Shown here: positions 54,287 to 62,717 of the stretch, piece by piece
Layout of the letters: every line of letters begins with the position of its first letter
Position numbering within the stretch: position 1 is the first letter of the stretch
Source: B10-G9 sp963712165
GTDB taxonomy: Bacteria > Chloroflexota > Anaerolineae > Anaerolineales > UBA11858
Reading direction: 5' to 3'
Length of the DNA stretch: 64,000 nt
Assembly (NCBI GenBank): GCA_963712165.1
Contig: CAVQGY010000001.1
Coordinates: 1 to 64,000, forward strand
Notes under the pieces: model-generated
What the model was told of the DNA's origin: nothing
The model's database searches: none
Seen by the model: only the letters and a program-made list of their open reading frames with translations
Position numbers and translations under genes: made by a program

Positions 54287-54545
54287 GTCATTTCTCCATT
54301 TGCGAATAAAATCTAAACGTTCAAAAAATATCTCTTCAGATATTCATAAAAATCATATTTTAGGCCTGTCTGATTCGGGTTCAAATGAGGTATGAAATCA
54401 GCGCGAATCGCACAGGATCTGTATTGTTTTTGCAACAGAAGTTTGGGCAGATCTTATTCTTCCCTAATGCGGAATGATATATTCCTCTATTGGATCTAGA
54501 TCAGGATCTTGCTTGTTATTATCTACTGGGGAATCTTTCTTTATC

Positions 54546-54766
54546 GAACCGGCAAACCAGTTGAATGATTGGTCACTTCGTGACCGACGGGGGTAAAGAG
54601 ACCGGTTGTTCGCTGCGCTCACGACCGAATGCTCGCGTTGCTCGCGACCGGTTTTTCGCGGTCAGGAGGCGAAGCCTCTCCGGTCGTTGCGAAGCAACCC
54701 CGGTCTTCGGTCGGGCACGAAGTGACCATCCGGTCCGCCCGCAGGGTGTTTTTCTGGAGCAGTTTA
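54546..54766. repeat. mosaic repeat copy R7
   Basis: Head GAACCGGCAAACCAGTTG, then a dense series of short palindromes: GGTCACTTCGTGACC (54571-54585), TTCGCTGCGCTCACGACC, GCTCGCGTTGCTCGCGACC, AGGCGAAGCCT and GGGCACGAAGTGACC. The tail is GCAGGGTGTTTTTCTGGAGC with units at 54745 and 54756, 11 bp apart. It abuts the end of the next gene. Confidence 0.75.
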
Positions 54767-55336
54767 GGAACGGGAATATCGTTTAATCATCGCTGCCCCA
54801 GCTACCAGGAGTAAGATCATCGCAATACCTATACCAATGAGAACTGGCATTTGAATATCTGTATAATTCCCGATCCCCTCAAAAATATCAGCTAACGGTT
54901 CAGTGCCAACGCCCAATACTGCCAGATCATCTTGAGCGGTATCAAGGGGTTGAGTCCGGCTGCATAAGCTTACAGACAGGTCATTCTCAGTACCATAGGC
55001 ATACACAATATATTCTCCACCTTTTTCAAAAGTATAGCCGCAGCTGGCGCTTGAACGGGCTGTAGAGATGGTGGTTGTCTGGCTCACTGAGCCTTTCCAC
55101 ACTTTATCTACCTGGAAGGTTACCTTGATGGGATCTGCGGAGCTGACTGGGCCAAAACCGGAAAATGGTTCAGCGAGATTTACTACTTTGCCCGAAAAAA
55201 CCGCCGATGAGTTGGCGAGTTCCTCATCCGGTGGACCAGGTATAACACAAGAACATGCGTAGGCAGGTCCGGTCTCAATTGTCAACATACTGATGGTAAG
55301 CACCAATGATAATAGAATCCTCATTTTTCCCGTCAT
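54764..55336 (-). CDS. secreted TIMP/netrin-like protein with C-terminal membrane anchor
   Basis: A 190-residue protein. The signal peptide ends at AYA, so the mature protein would start with Cys-Ser-Cys (CSCVIPGPP), the same CxC start with which TIMPs chelate the zinc of metalloproteinases. The OB-like NTR domain continues with SAVFSGKVV, VTFQVDKVWKGS and CGYTFEKGGEYIVYAYG. A membrane segment (about 163-184) and basic tail RYSRS anchor it. The start could also be the ATG at 55324. Whether it inhibits a protease is not known. Confidence 0.75.
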   Translation of the reverse strand: MTGKMRILLSLVLTISMLTIETGPAYACSCVIPGPPDEELANSSAVFSGKVVNLAEPFSGFGPVSSADPIKVTFQVDKVWKGSVSQTTTISTARSSASCGYTFEKGGEYIVYAYGTENDLSVSLCSRTQPLDTAQDDLAVLGVGTEPLADIFEGIGNYTDIQMPVLIGIGIAMILLLVAGAAMIKRYSRS

Positions 55337-55866
55337 AAGAACAACATCCTTTTTTTCTTATGACGCTAGCAGTCCTGAAATTGTTCCCCGACCGTCTGAC
55401 GGAAATTTCCGGTTTCCTTTCCTGTGAGGAAGGTATCTGGTTTTCCGGTTTCTTAATTTAGACCTATCAATTATTGATTCACTTCGGCAAGGATGAAGAA
55501 AGGCCCCTGTTGCGCGGACCCCGAGTACTTCGCTTTGCTCTGCATAAACTCCGCCGAGGGAGAAGACGAATGACCGGAAAGTTCGTAAGTCGTAAGATGT
55601 AAATTGTAGGACGATATGGTTTTTAACTTGCCGCGTGACCTATCGAAAACCAGCACGGCTTGTGACTCACGATTTAAGGTGCTGTGCTGACGTAGGCTGT
55701 CATCCAGTCGGCCTACAGGGCGTTTCTCCGGTCCTCTGTCCTGAGCGGACCCCGAGAGCAGGCGAGGAGGAAGACGAAGGATCGGTCAGCCCGTTGGTCA
55801 CGTTTTAGCCTACACTTGGAATTGCTCCCACCAAAATGACTGGGATCATTTATTTTTTCAGTTAGA
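55337..55866. repeat. degenerate mosaic repeat copy R8
   Basis: No gene is supported here. Between about 55479 and 55800 there are pieces of the repeat family: GCATAAACTCCGCC (as in R4 and R6), GTCGTAAG units (55581-55610) with an inverted partner near 55660-55678 (as in R5), and the tail CTACAGGGCGTTTCTCCGG (about 55713-55731). Confidence 0.6.
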
Positions 55867-56619
55867 TCACTCTTTCTCGGATGATTTTTTGAGTTGGATC
55901 ATGATCAGGGCATATAAAGTGATCAGTAAGATGGTAAGAGAACCTAGCTGATGGATATTTATCCAGTCATTTACCATGGGTAGTTCCCGAAGGCTATCCA
56001 GTAGAATGCGGAAAATCGAAAAGGACAACAGGAAGACCAATGTGGTTTTACCTTCGGCGGGATTCTTAAGCCTCCATTTCCACAGGAAAAGGAACAGGGC
56101 AAAATCGAAGACCAACAGCATAATCTGGGTAGGGTAGCGGTTTTCCCACTGACCGGACAAATCCGGGAGATAGACTCCAAATGGACCGTCGGTTTCAAGC
56201 CCATAGCAGCAGCCGTTCAAGATGCATCCAATGCGATAAACGCCAAAGATCAGAGGCAGGATGATCGATATAACATCCAGCAACTGCCCCGGGGACCGTT
56301 TATAAACCTTTGCCATGATGATCCCTAGTCCCATGGTTCCGATCACGGCGCCAAATGATACCAAACCGGTGGAAGTGAGCTCACCCAGGTTGGTCAAACC
56401 AGAGAACAAGCGGTCATAATAGAACGCTGAATTGATCGCCGCCAGTATAAGAGCAGCAGGAACTGCCAATACCCAATAGAGATAAAATTCCTTGTCGCTG
56501 ATCTCTCGTCGACGGATCTCGTTCCGCCCGACAAAAAAACCTATGGCAATCGCCAGCACCAGAAACACAGGCGATGCATAGATGGGTATTCCAGAAAAAA
56601 TAAAAAGTATTGGATGCAC
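55867..56619 (-). CDS. prolipoprotein diacylglyceryl transferase family protein, divergent
   Basis: A 250-residue polytopic membrane protein with about seven segments. The Lgt signature is present as VYRIGCILNGCCYG (127-140), with Arg129 and Asn135. The usual Ser-Phe-His-Gly motif holding the essential-looking His103 of E. coli Lgt is replaced by VSFGAVIG (87-94). It may be a paralogue with altered activity rather than the housekeeping enzyme. It lies among lipoprotein genes, which supports a role in lipid modification of surface proteins. Confidence 0.75.
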   Translation of the reverse strand: MHPILFIFSGIPIYASPVFLVLAIAIGFFVGRNEIRRREISDKEFYLYWVLAVPAALILAAINSAFYYDRLFSGLTNLGELTSTGLVSFGAVIGTMGLGIIMAKVYKRSPGQLLDVISIILPLIFGVYRIGCILNGCCYGLETDGPFGVYLPDLSGQWENRYPTQIMLLVFDFALFLFLWKWRLKNPAEGKTTLVFLLSFSIFRILLDSLRELPMVNDWINIHQLGSLTILLITLYALIMIQLKKSSEKE

Positions 56620-56931
56620 TTGGTCCTTTTTTTGTTTGTTAATCTAGAATATTTTGGAATGTATCTTTGATTTGGAACTCGATTCCAGTCAGAGTCGATT
56701 TCTTATCGATTGGCGTTTATAGCCAGAGAGAAGGCATCTTTATAATCAGGTATGTGCCCATATTAAAAATTTCCGATTCTGTTATTAACGTCTTAGTTGA
56801 GGGTCTCTCAATTTCATCCATAAATCAATGGTAGGAATCCGGGAGGCACCAACGGAAGTTATCTGGCTATCCGATCAGGCCTTGGTTAAGAATATTCTAG
56901 CCAGAAGCTTAGAGTGGCTGTCGAACTGTGC
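56620..56931. other. intergenic, nothing clear
   Basis: Only ATCCGATCAGGC (56869-56880) stands out; it matches the second hairpin motif of R1 and R4 but lacks its partner. Confidence 0.3.
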
Positions 56932-57312
56932 TCAGGGGACTGGTATTCCACAGCCCCCGGGCGGGGTGGAAACCGGAGCAGGGCATGTTCCGGCAGTCAA
57001 AGCTCCATCAGCGTTCCAGGAATACAAACCGACCGTGGTGCCTCTTAGGAATTCTGCAAATTCACCATCCCCATTGCCTATTGTGGTGTCTGTCCCTGCG
57101 GTAAGCGCAACACCAGGATTTTCTGCCAGGTATATTTCTATAGCGGACTTGACAACCTGATACTCTGCGGCGCAGGCATCTGCTTGAGCATTGGCTCCCA
57201 CGCCACTTAGTGTCAGGCTGGTGATGCCAAATAACAAAGCCAGGGCGGCGATAGTAACCAGCAGTTCTACCAGGGTAAAACCATCTTCTTGCTTAAAAAG
57301 TATCATTAACAT
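56932..57312 (-). CDS. type IV prepilin-like protein
   Basis: A 126-residue protein with a short leader ending in Gly, then FTLVELLVTIAALALLFGI, the class III prepilin motif with Glu5. The globular part has two distant cysteines in the C-terminal 20 residues (GTCPAPVSTPPGGCG) and one near the start. No peptidase, ATPase or other pilus gene is in the window, so it may be a lone minor pilin or pseudopilin. Confidence 0.8.
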   Translation of the reverse strand: MLMILFKQEDGFTLVELLVTIAALALLFGITSLTLSGVGANAQADACAAEYQVVKSAIEIYLAENPGVALTAGTDTTIGNGDGEFAEFLRGTTVGLYSWNADGALTAGTCPAPVSTPPGGCGIPVP

Positions 57313-57683
57313 GATTTATAACTCAAAACTGAGTCCAATATCAACACCGATACATTATGAACTGATACAGGAATCTGTTCTTATGTCCAGGCTTATGCTT
57401 TAAATAAAGCATAAATGCAAATCAAACTGCCTTACAGGAGCTTAACAGTGACTTTCTTGGAGGATCATGAAGGGCGGCCGGTCAGCCCGCAGCGCGCTTC
57501 TCCAGTCGCATGTGGAATGTGCTCTGTCCGATAAAGCGTCGTTACCAAAACAGCACGCTTTGCAGACGCAACTATCTGTCGATTTCATCTGACTCGTCCC
57601 CAATTGTGTTTGCGATTTCCCTCATTCTAATGTATAGTAAATGGGTGTGATCTTCCCAAAACTTTCCTGACATGGAGGTTTTC
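57313..57683. repeat. intergenic with repeat-family tail
   Basis: No gene. GTCAGCCCGCAGCGCGCTTC followed by TCCAGTCGCA (57481-57510) aligns with the tails of R5, R7 and R8; the head of the repeat is missing. Confidence 0.45.
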
Positions 57684-59067
57684 ATGAAACGGACTCCCAG
57701 CCTGACATTCGTTTTGATCACGCTGGTCCTGCTCCTTGCTTCCTGCAGTCGATCTGGGCCTGGACCATCTTCCTGGATCGATAAACCCCTTGATAAATCT
57801 TCCTACCCGCTTCAACCTCTCGAAATTATCGCACATGCCTCATCGGATGCTGGTGTAAGCAGCATCGAGTTCACTGTTGATGACACGTTGATCGGAATTG
57901 TTCGGGTCGGGGGAAACCGTTTTGAAATTGCCAGGCAGGCCTGGCATCCAGAAGAACCGGGTGTTTATCAGGTAAAGATAACTTCCCTTGATTCAGCGGG
58001 CCAACGCGGACCTGAGGCTGTATCTATCGTGTATATCGGTAATAACGAGATTGACTGGTTAGCCCAGGGGGGAGCAGGATATGGAGATTGTGATCCTGTA
58101 GAGGTTCTGAATTTCGTTGCCGATCCTCCTGCTATACTTCCAGGGGAATGTGCAAATATCTTTTGGGAAGTCCTTTCTCCTGGAGAACATGGCGTGATTG
58201 TTGATGGCGAAGGCGTGCCATCATTTGGCGAGATGAGAGTTTGTCCAGAAGAAACCAGACCCTTTGAATTGATCGTTAGAATCTGCTGCAGGATTGTGTC
58301 GGCAATGGCTAACTGTCTATGTGGATGAAGTGTTGAACGAACCATTATTCCACATTTTTGAAGCCCGACCGCCGGTGATCGATAGGGGAGAATGTTCGAT
58401 CCTGTTCTGGGAGATCTTTCCGCAAGCAGGGAAATTGCCAAAGTTGGATGGGATGGAGGTGCCTTTCCAGGGGGAAATAGAGGTTTGCCCGCAATTAACT
58501 ACACCATACGTCCTCGCATCTGATTTTATGCCGGAGCTATTTGCTATCGTAGAAGTGATTGGAGAAGGTGATGATTCAAGCGATCCTCCTGCCACCCTTG
58601 ATCCCAACATAACTCCTACAATAACCCTAACACCAGATCCGGCCAGCACAACTACTCCCACACAAGAACCTGGAAGCGTTACACCGACCAATACGCCCGT
58701 CAGTGGTCCAACCAACACACCCACTGCGGACACGACCCCTCCCGCGATCTCCAATGCCTCAGTGTCACCGAGCGATTTTATCTACACCACAAATGACTCC
58801 TGTTCACCGACAGCCTTTAATATTTCTGTGAAGGTCACTGATGCTGGTGGCGTTTCCTCAGTGAGTTTAAACTGGACCGGCTCGGGAGTTCGCAGTGGAC
58901 CCGAATCTATGTATTACAGTGCAGGAAAGTATGTCAAGAACCTCGGGCTTTTTATCAATCCCGGCTCCTTGAGCAACTTTTCGATTACAGCAACCGATAC
59001 CGCGGGGAATACCAGCACCTTGAGCCTGGGCTGGAATCTTGATGTTGAATTATGTGGAGGTAGTTAA
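57684..59067 (+). pseudogene. Ig-like-repeat lipoprotein, one-base frameshift
   Basis: About 460 codons if the frame is restored. ATG 57684 lies 5 bases after GGAGG; the lipoprotein signal ends in LLLASC. An Ig-like domain is followed by two related repeats (VADPPAILPGECANIFWEV and EARPPVIDRGECSILFWEI). Then comes a Thr/Pro linker (TPTITLTPDPASTTTPTQ) and a last Ig-like domain (TPPAISNASVSPSDF). The first frame runs out after PFELIV; the next frame continues ESAAGLCRQWLTVYVDE, so there is one extra base near 58275-58279. Both sides are intact, so a sequence error or recent mutation is likely. The stop overlaps the next start (TAATG). Confidence 0.75.
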
Positions 59068-61691
59068 TGGGAGCAGCGACAGAGAAAAAATCGAAATCGG
59101 GCCGGCTAGTCCTGATCTTTCTGGTGTTCATCCTGATAGCTGCCATCCTTGCTGGTCTGTACCTCTGGCAGACCCGCAGATTGGAAAAAACCAGGTTGGA
59201 ACAGAGAAATCCGGCAGTTTTTATCCATGACCCTGCCCAGGGAACCTCCGCACAAACGGGAAGATGGATCCTGGTCAACTCCAGCGCAACCGGACTGCGG
59301 TTGTTAACGAGAATTGAGCTGTGGATCAATGGAGAGCTGATCGAGGTCCAGGATTCAGGTATTCCAGGCGGAGTCGGTGTAATTTACGGTTCCTTTCCGC
59401 TCCTGGTCCAGGAAGGCGCTCAAACGATTGTTGTACGGGCGATCGATGCTGAAGGGTTTATCGGCCAAAGTGATCCGCTAAGCATAACCGGAGTTTCTGC
59501 ACCAGATGATGAGCAGCCCTTTGTAGTCGTGCCTTTCCACGAGGAACTGCCGCTTGACATGATTGCGCTGGAACACCAAATCCCACTGGAAAAGCTGATC
59601 GATCTCAACCCCGGTATACCACACGAACCACAAGGCCTGGTGCGGGTTCCGATCAAGCCAGATGAGGAAAACACGCCCATCACGCCCGATCAAATACCGA
59701 CTGATATGTTGGTTCAGAATGGGTATATCAGCGGCAAGATCTGCTACCCCAGTCAATACATTCCAGAAATGACAGCTTATTTTGAAAATACGATGACCGG
59801 GCAATATATAACCCTTCCAATAGCCCTGAATCAAAATACATTCGGTATTTTCCTGCCCCCGGGGGAGTATATTGCCTACGCCTGGCTGCCTGACTTTTCC
59901 CTGGGTGGCACATATTCAAAAGCTGTTCCCTGCGGGCTTACCACCAGCTGTGTGGATCATTCCATGATCCGATTCCAGGTCACCTCTGGATCAAGTATAC
60001 AGGGGATCGATATTTGTGACTGGTATGACCTCACCAGCGTTCCTACAACACCGGGAGCGCCTGCTGCGCCATCTCAACCTCAAAACCCCCAAATTGCCTC
60101 GGAGACACCTATGCTGACACCAGCCAGGGTTTTTCCGAACAATAACAACGCTTCACTTCCATTCGGAGTTGCCGTACCTATCCGGGCTCCTGGGGTGCCA
60201 GAGAACTTATCCGCGGCAGCCAATCAGTGCAAGATCAAGATCGGTTGGGACGCCCCTGAACCAGCAGCGGACGGATATTACGTCTGGCTTTCAAGCCAAA
60301 CTGGGAATAAACAGCTGGCTGCAGACCTCGAAACAGAAGAGGATACAGTTGGCCAGGTCTGGTATGAGTTCACCTCACCTGTTTCCGGATTAGTCTCTGT
60401 CTGGGTAGAAGCTTATAATGTCATCGGATCCACTTCCAGTATAGTGAAAACACTCCAGATTCCCGGAAATTGCTCCTCATCCACTGAAGATGAATTGGAA
60501 TTGAAAACTATCGAGCTGCAAGTTGCCGGCAATTACCACAGCGTTTACTTTTACCTCTCTGCAGATGGACTTCCTGAGGCGCGTTTTCCCAGCGACGATT
60601 CGGTCTTCTTGGCTAGTGAGAATGGCCAGATTGTTCTGGGAAGTGCTGGGGCTGGATCCCAATTATTAACTCTTTCCAGACCAGAGGATGGAAATGTGAA
60701 CATTTCAGGAGAATGCTGGGGCTGGTCTGGAGACACTCCAACAATGTTAAGTTCATTTGACACATCCATTAACGAAGGGGATTGGAACGATTCCGCTAAA
60801 GAAATAGGCAACCAGAATTGTTCCCTGGGATTCACCCTGAATCTAAAAGACACCTCCAACACGTACGAAACGATGAGCGGAAAAGGTGGTAGCGACGTCC
60901 CCCCACCTTTTAATATTCGATCCCGGCAAAATAAATTCTATGAAAGCTCAATCGATCCAAGTGAGGAGTGGTCCTGGTTCTGGGAGCGGGAGATTCGCTG
61001 GCAGTGGCCGCATGATATTAAGAAGATAACTGGATTTTCTATCTACCTCAACGGGAAATTGTTAAAAACAGTCCCGGCCAATGTGCGCAGCGCCACAGTG
61101 ATCCTGCCAAGTTGGTGTGGTGATAAGAACGAATGGAGTGTACATGCCAATTCTAAGACTGGTTCATCAGCCGCCAGTCAGCCCGCGAGCGAAATTCTAC
61201 CCTATTGTGGCAAGTATGCAGAAATAGTCTATGATTGGATGCACATCTATAAGTCTTGTGACTCGTGCTGTTGCGGTGGCTGGGCAAGTGATACTTATGA
61301 GGCTTATTTTTACCTCGGTGCCAACAGCCTGATTCATACCTTTGGTAATCAAGATCATACGCTGGGTATAACAGCCGGCAACATATTTTTTAAACCGATC
61401 GCATCTTACTTCAACATACCCAACCAGGAGAGATTCATCATCCCCATATCCAAAGAACCTATCGAAATCAAGGTCCATGGAAAATTTTATGACTATGATT
61501 GGGGATCTGCTGATGACAAGTGGGCAGATTTGTTGATATATTATCGATTTGATACGTTCCAGGACGCCTTGAAGTATGTTAACAACCCCAAGAGTGGCTA
61601 CCAGCCTTATGGATTACCCAGGAAAACATACGCTAATGGCAATGAGGTATATTATCGGATCTGGTTCTACCAATCAAAATCAACTCAATGA
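59067..61691 (+). CDS. large membrane-anchored surface protein with LysM-like and FN3-like regions
   Basis: An 874-residue protein with an N-terminal membrane anchor (about 13-34) and a long extracytoplasmic part. An Ig-like region (40-150) is followed by a LysM-like region (PLDMIALEHQIPLEKLIDLNPGI, near 175-197). A carboxypeptidase-like beta region lies near 215-310 and a Pro-rich linker near 325-340. An FN3-like domain follows (PENLSAAANQCKIKIGWDAP). The last 350 residues have many Trp and Cys (SCDSCCCGGWASD) and no known family. It is translationally coupled to the preceding lipoprotein gene. Confidence 0.75.
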   Translation: MGAATEKKSKSGRLVLIFLVFILIAAILAGLYLWQTRRLEKTRLEQRNPAVFIHDPAQGTSAQTGRWILVNSSATGLRLLTRIELWINGELIEVQDSGIPGGVGVIYGSFPLLVQEGAQTIVVRAIDAEGFIGQSDPLSITGVSAPDDEQPFVVVPFHEELPLDMIALEHQIPLEKLIDLNPGIPHEPQGLVRVPIKPDEENTPITPDQIPTDMLVQNGYISGKICYPSQYIPEMTAYFENTMTGQYITLPIALNQNTFGIFLPPGEYIAYAWLPDFSLGGTYSKAVPCGLTTSCVDHSMIRFQVTSGSSIQGIDICDWYDLTSVPTTPGAPAAPSQPQNPQIASETPMLTPARVFPNNNNASLPFGVAVPIRAPGVPENLSAAANQCKIKIGWDAPEPAADGYYVWLSSQTGNKQLAADLETEEDTVGQVWYEFTSPVSGLVSVWVEAYNVIGSTSSIVKTLQIPGNCSSSTEDELELKTIELQVAGNYHSVYFYLSADGLPEARFPSDDSVFLASENGQIVLGSAGAGSQLLTLSRPEDGNVNISGECWGWSGDTPTMLSSFDTSINEGDWNDSAKEIGNQNCSLGFTLNLKDTSNTYETMSGKGGSDVPPPFNIRSRQNKFYESSIDPSEEWSWFWEREIRWQWPHDIKKITGFSIYLNGKLLKTVPANVRSATVILPSWCGDKNEWSVHANSKTGSSAASQPASEILPYCGKYAEIVYDWMHIYKSCDSCCCGGWASDTYEAYFYLGANSLIHTFGNQDHTLGITAGNIFFKPIASYFNIPNQERFIIPISKEPIEIKVHGKFYDYDWGSADDKWADLLIYYRFDTFQDALKYVNNPKSGYQPYGLPRKTYANGNEVYYRIWFYQSKSTQ

Positions 61692-61693
61692 TC

Positions 61694-61722
61694 AAAAGGG
61701 CTTCTGATAGAAGCCCTTTTTC
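61694..61722 (+). terminator. Rho-independent terminator
   Basis: A perfect 12-bp stem AAAAGGGCTTCT / AGAAGCCCTTTT with loop GAT, then TTC, starting two bases after the stop of the large surface protein. It could work on both strands. Confidence 0.9.
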
Positions 61723-61986
61723 ATTCGCCATGGTATTCCTCTCTAGTTGAACTATTCGCTTTGAACTGTGAAGTTGAATTGCATGATGAGAGATTATGTG
61801 AACCGGTATAGTTCTTTTTGCCCCCTTTAATTTGCGGTTTACTGATCGTGAAACGACTGCGTCGAGGTTGGACGGGTCTGTGAGGTCGAGTAATGTAATC
61901 CGGCTGTATTAGCTCTATTAAAAAAAAATAAATAAATTCTTATGAACTTCCAGGCAGGGTTACCAGGTTTTTCTATCTTGAGGTTG

Positions 61987-61992
61987 TATAAT
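61987..61992 (+). promoter_or_regulatory. -10 element giving a leaderless message
   Basis: TATAAT ends 7 bases before the ATG at 62000, and no Shine-Dalgarno sequence is present. The -35 is weak. Confidence 0.5.
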
Positions 61993-61999
61993 AGCAGCT

Positions 62000-62629
62000 A
62001 TGGAAATCTACCGAAATAAGACAGGTCTAATTCTTGTTATCTACCTGATGATCTTGTCATTGCTGCTGGGGTGCACTCCTGCAAGCGTTTCTGCAGTTCC
62101 CACTCTCTCTTCCCAGGATACAGAGATTCCCGATCCAAAACCCGCTCCCAGAAGCACAGCAGCGCCGCTCCCAACCACTCCTTTTCAGTCCGATCAAATC
62201 ATAGCGACGGGGTCCGCAACCGCCCAATCCCTCCCATCTGCAACGACATTTTTAATCTGCAAGGAAGGGGAGTTCGAAGCTGCTTATCATCAGCTGGTGC
62301 CTTTTGGTGACCAGCTTCTGTTTTTGACTCACGAAGTAGGACGAATGGAGGAATTATCCAGGGGGAGGGCAGAGGAGATACTCGGTCTAATTCAAGAGTT
62401 CGGCCCTGAACTTGAGGCTATCCCTGTTCCGCCGTGTATGCTGCCTGCCTATCACAGCCTGGTAGAGGCAAGGCTCTCACTGGAAGGCGCCCTAGGATCC
62501 TTCCTGGGGGGAGAGGAAGACCTGGCTTTGGATCAGATCACAGAGACATTGCTTTCCATATCTGAGGCGGTGTATAACTTTGTGATCATGTCCTGGGAGC
62601 TGACCGCCACCAGCACCCCGGAAAAATAA
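62000..62629 (+). CDS. lipoprotein, unknown function
   Basis: A 209-residue protein with lipobox LSLLLGC (Cys25). A Pro/Ser/Thr-rich linker reaches about residue 80, followed by a helical domain (LICKEGEFEAAYHQLVPF; LALDQITETLLSISEAVYNF). No known family. The message is probably leaderless. It converges with the 417-residue protein gene. Confidence 0.75.
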   Translation: MEIYRNKTGLILVIYLMILSLLLGCTPASVSAVPTLSSQDTEIPDPKPAPRSTAAPLPTTPFQSDQIIATGSATAQSLPSATTFLICKEGEFEAAYHQLVPFGDQLLFLTHEVGRMEELSRGRAEEILGLIQEFGPELEAIPVPPCMLPAYHSLVEARLSLEGALGSFLGGEEDLALDQITETLLSISEAVYNFVIMSWELTATSTPEK

Positions 62630-62648
62630 ACCGAGATTCTGGTCTTGA

Positions 62649-62677
62649 TAAAAAAGGTCCAGATCGGTCTGGCCCTT
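62649..62677 (-). terminator. Rho-independent terminator
   Basis: On the minus strand AAGG-CCAGA / TCTGG-CCTT with one internal mismatch and loop CCGA, then TTTTTTATC. It lies 41 bp after the stop of the 417-residue protein gene. Confidence 0.75.
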
Positions 62678-62717
62678 CAAATGAGCGGCAAAGCTTTGAT
62701 CAGATAAAGTACCGGCA

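Larger units (their letters stand above)
61692..61999. other. intergenic with terminator and promoter
   Basis: Contains the terminator at 61694-61722 and the -10 of the next gene at 61987-61992. Nothing else is recognised. Confidence 0.5.

Noticed and set aside
54546..54766. CRISPR array
   Set aside because: The short palindromes vary in sequence and spacing; there are no equal repeats with unique spacers and no cas genes.
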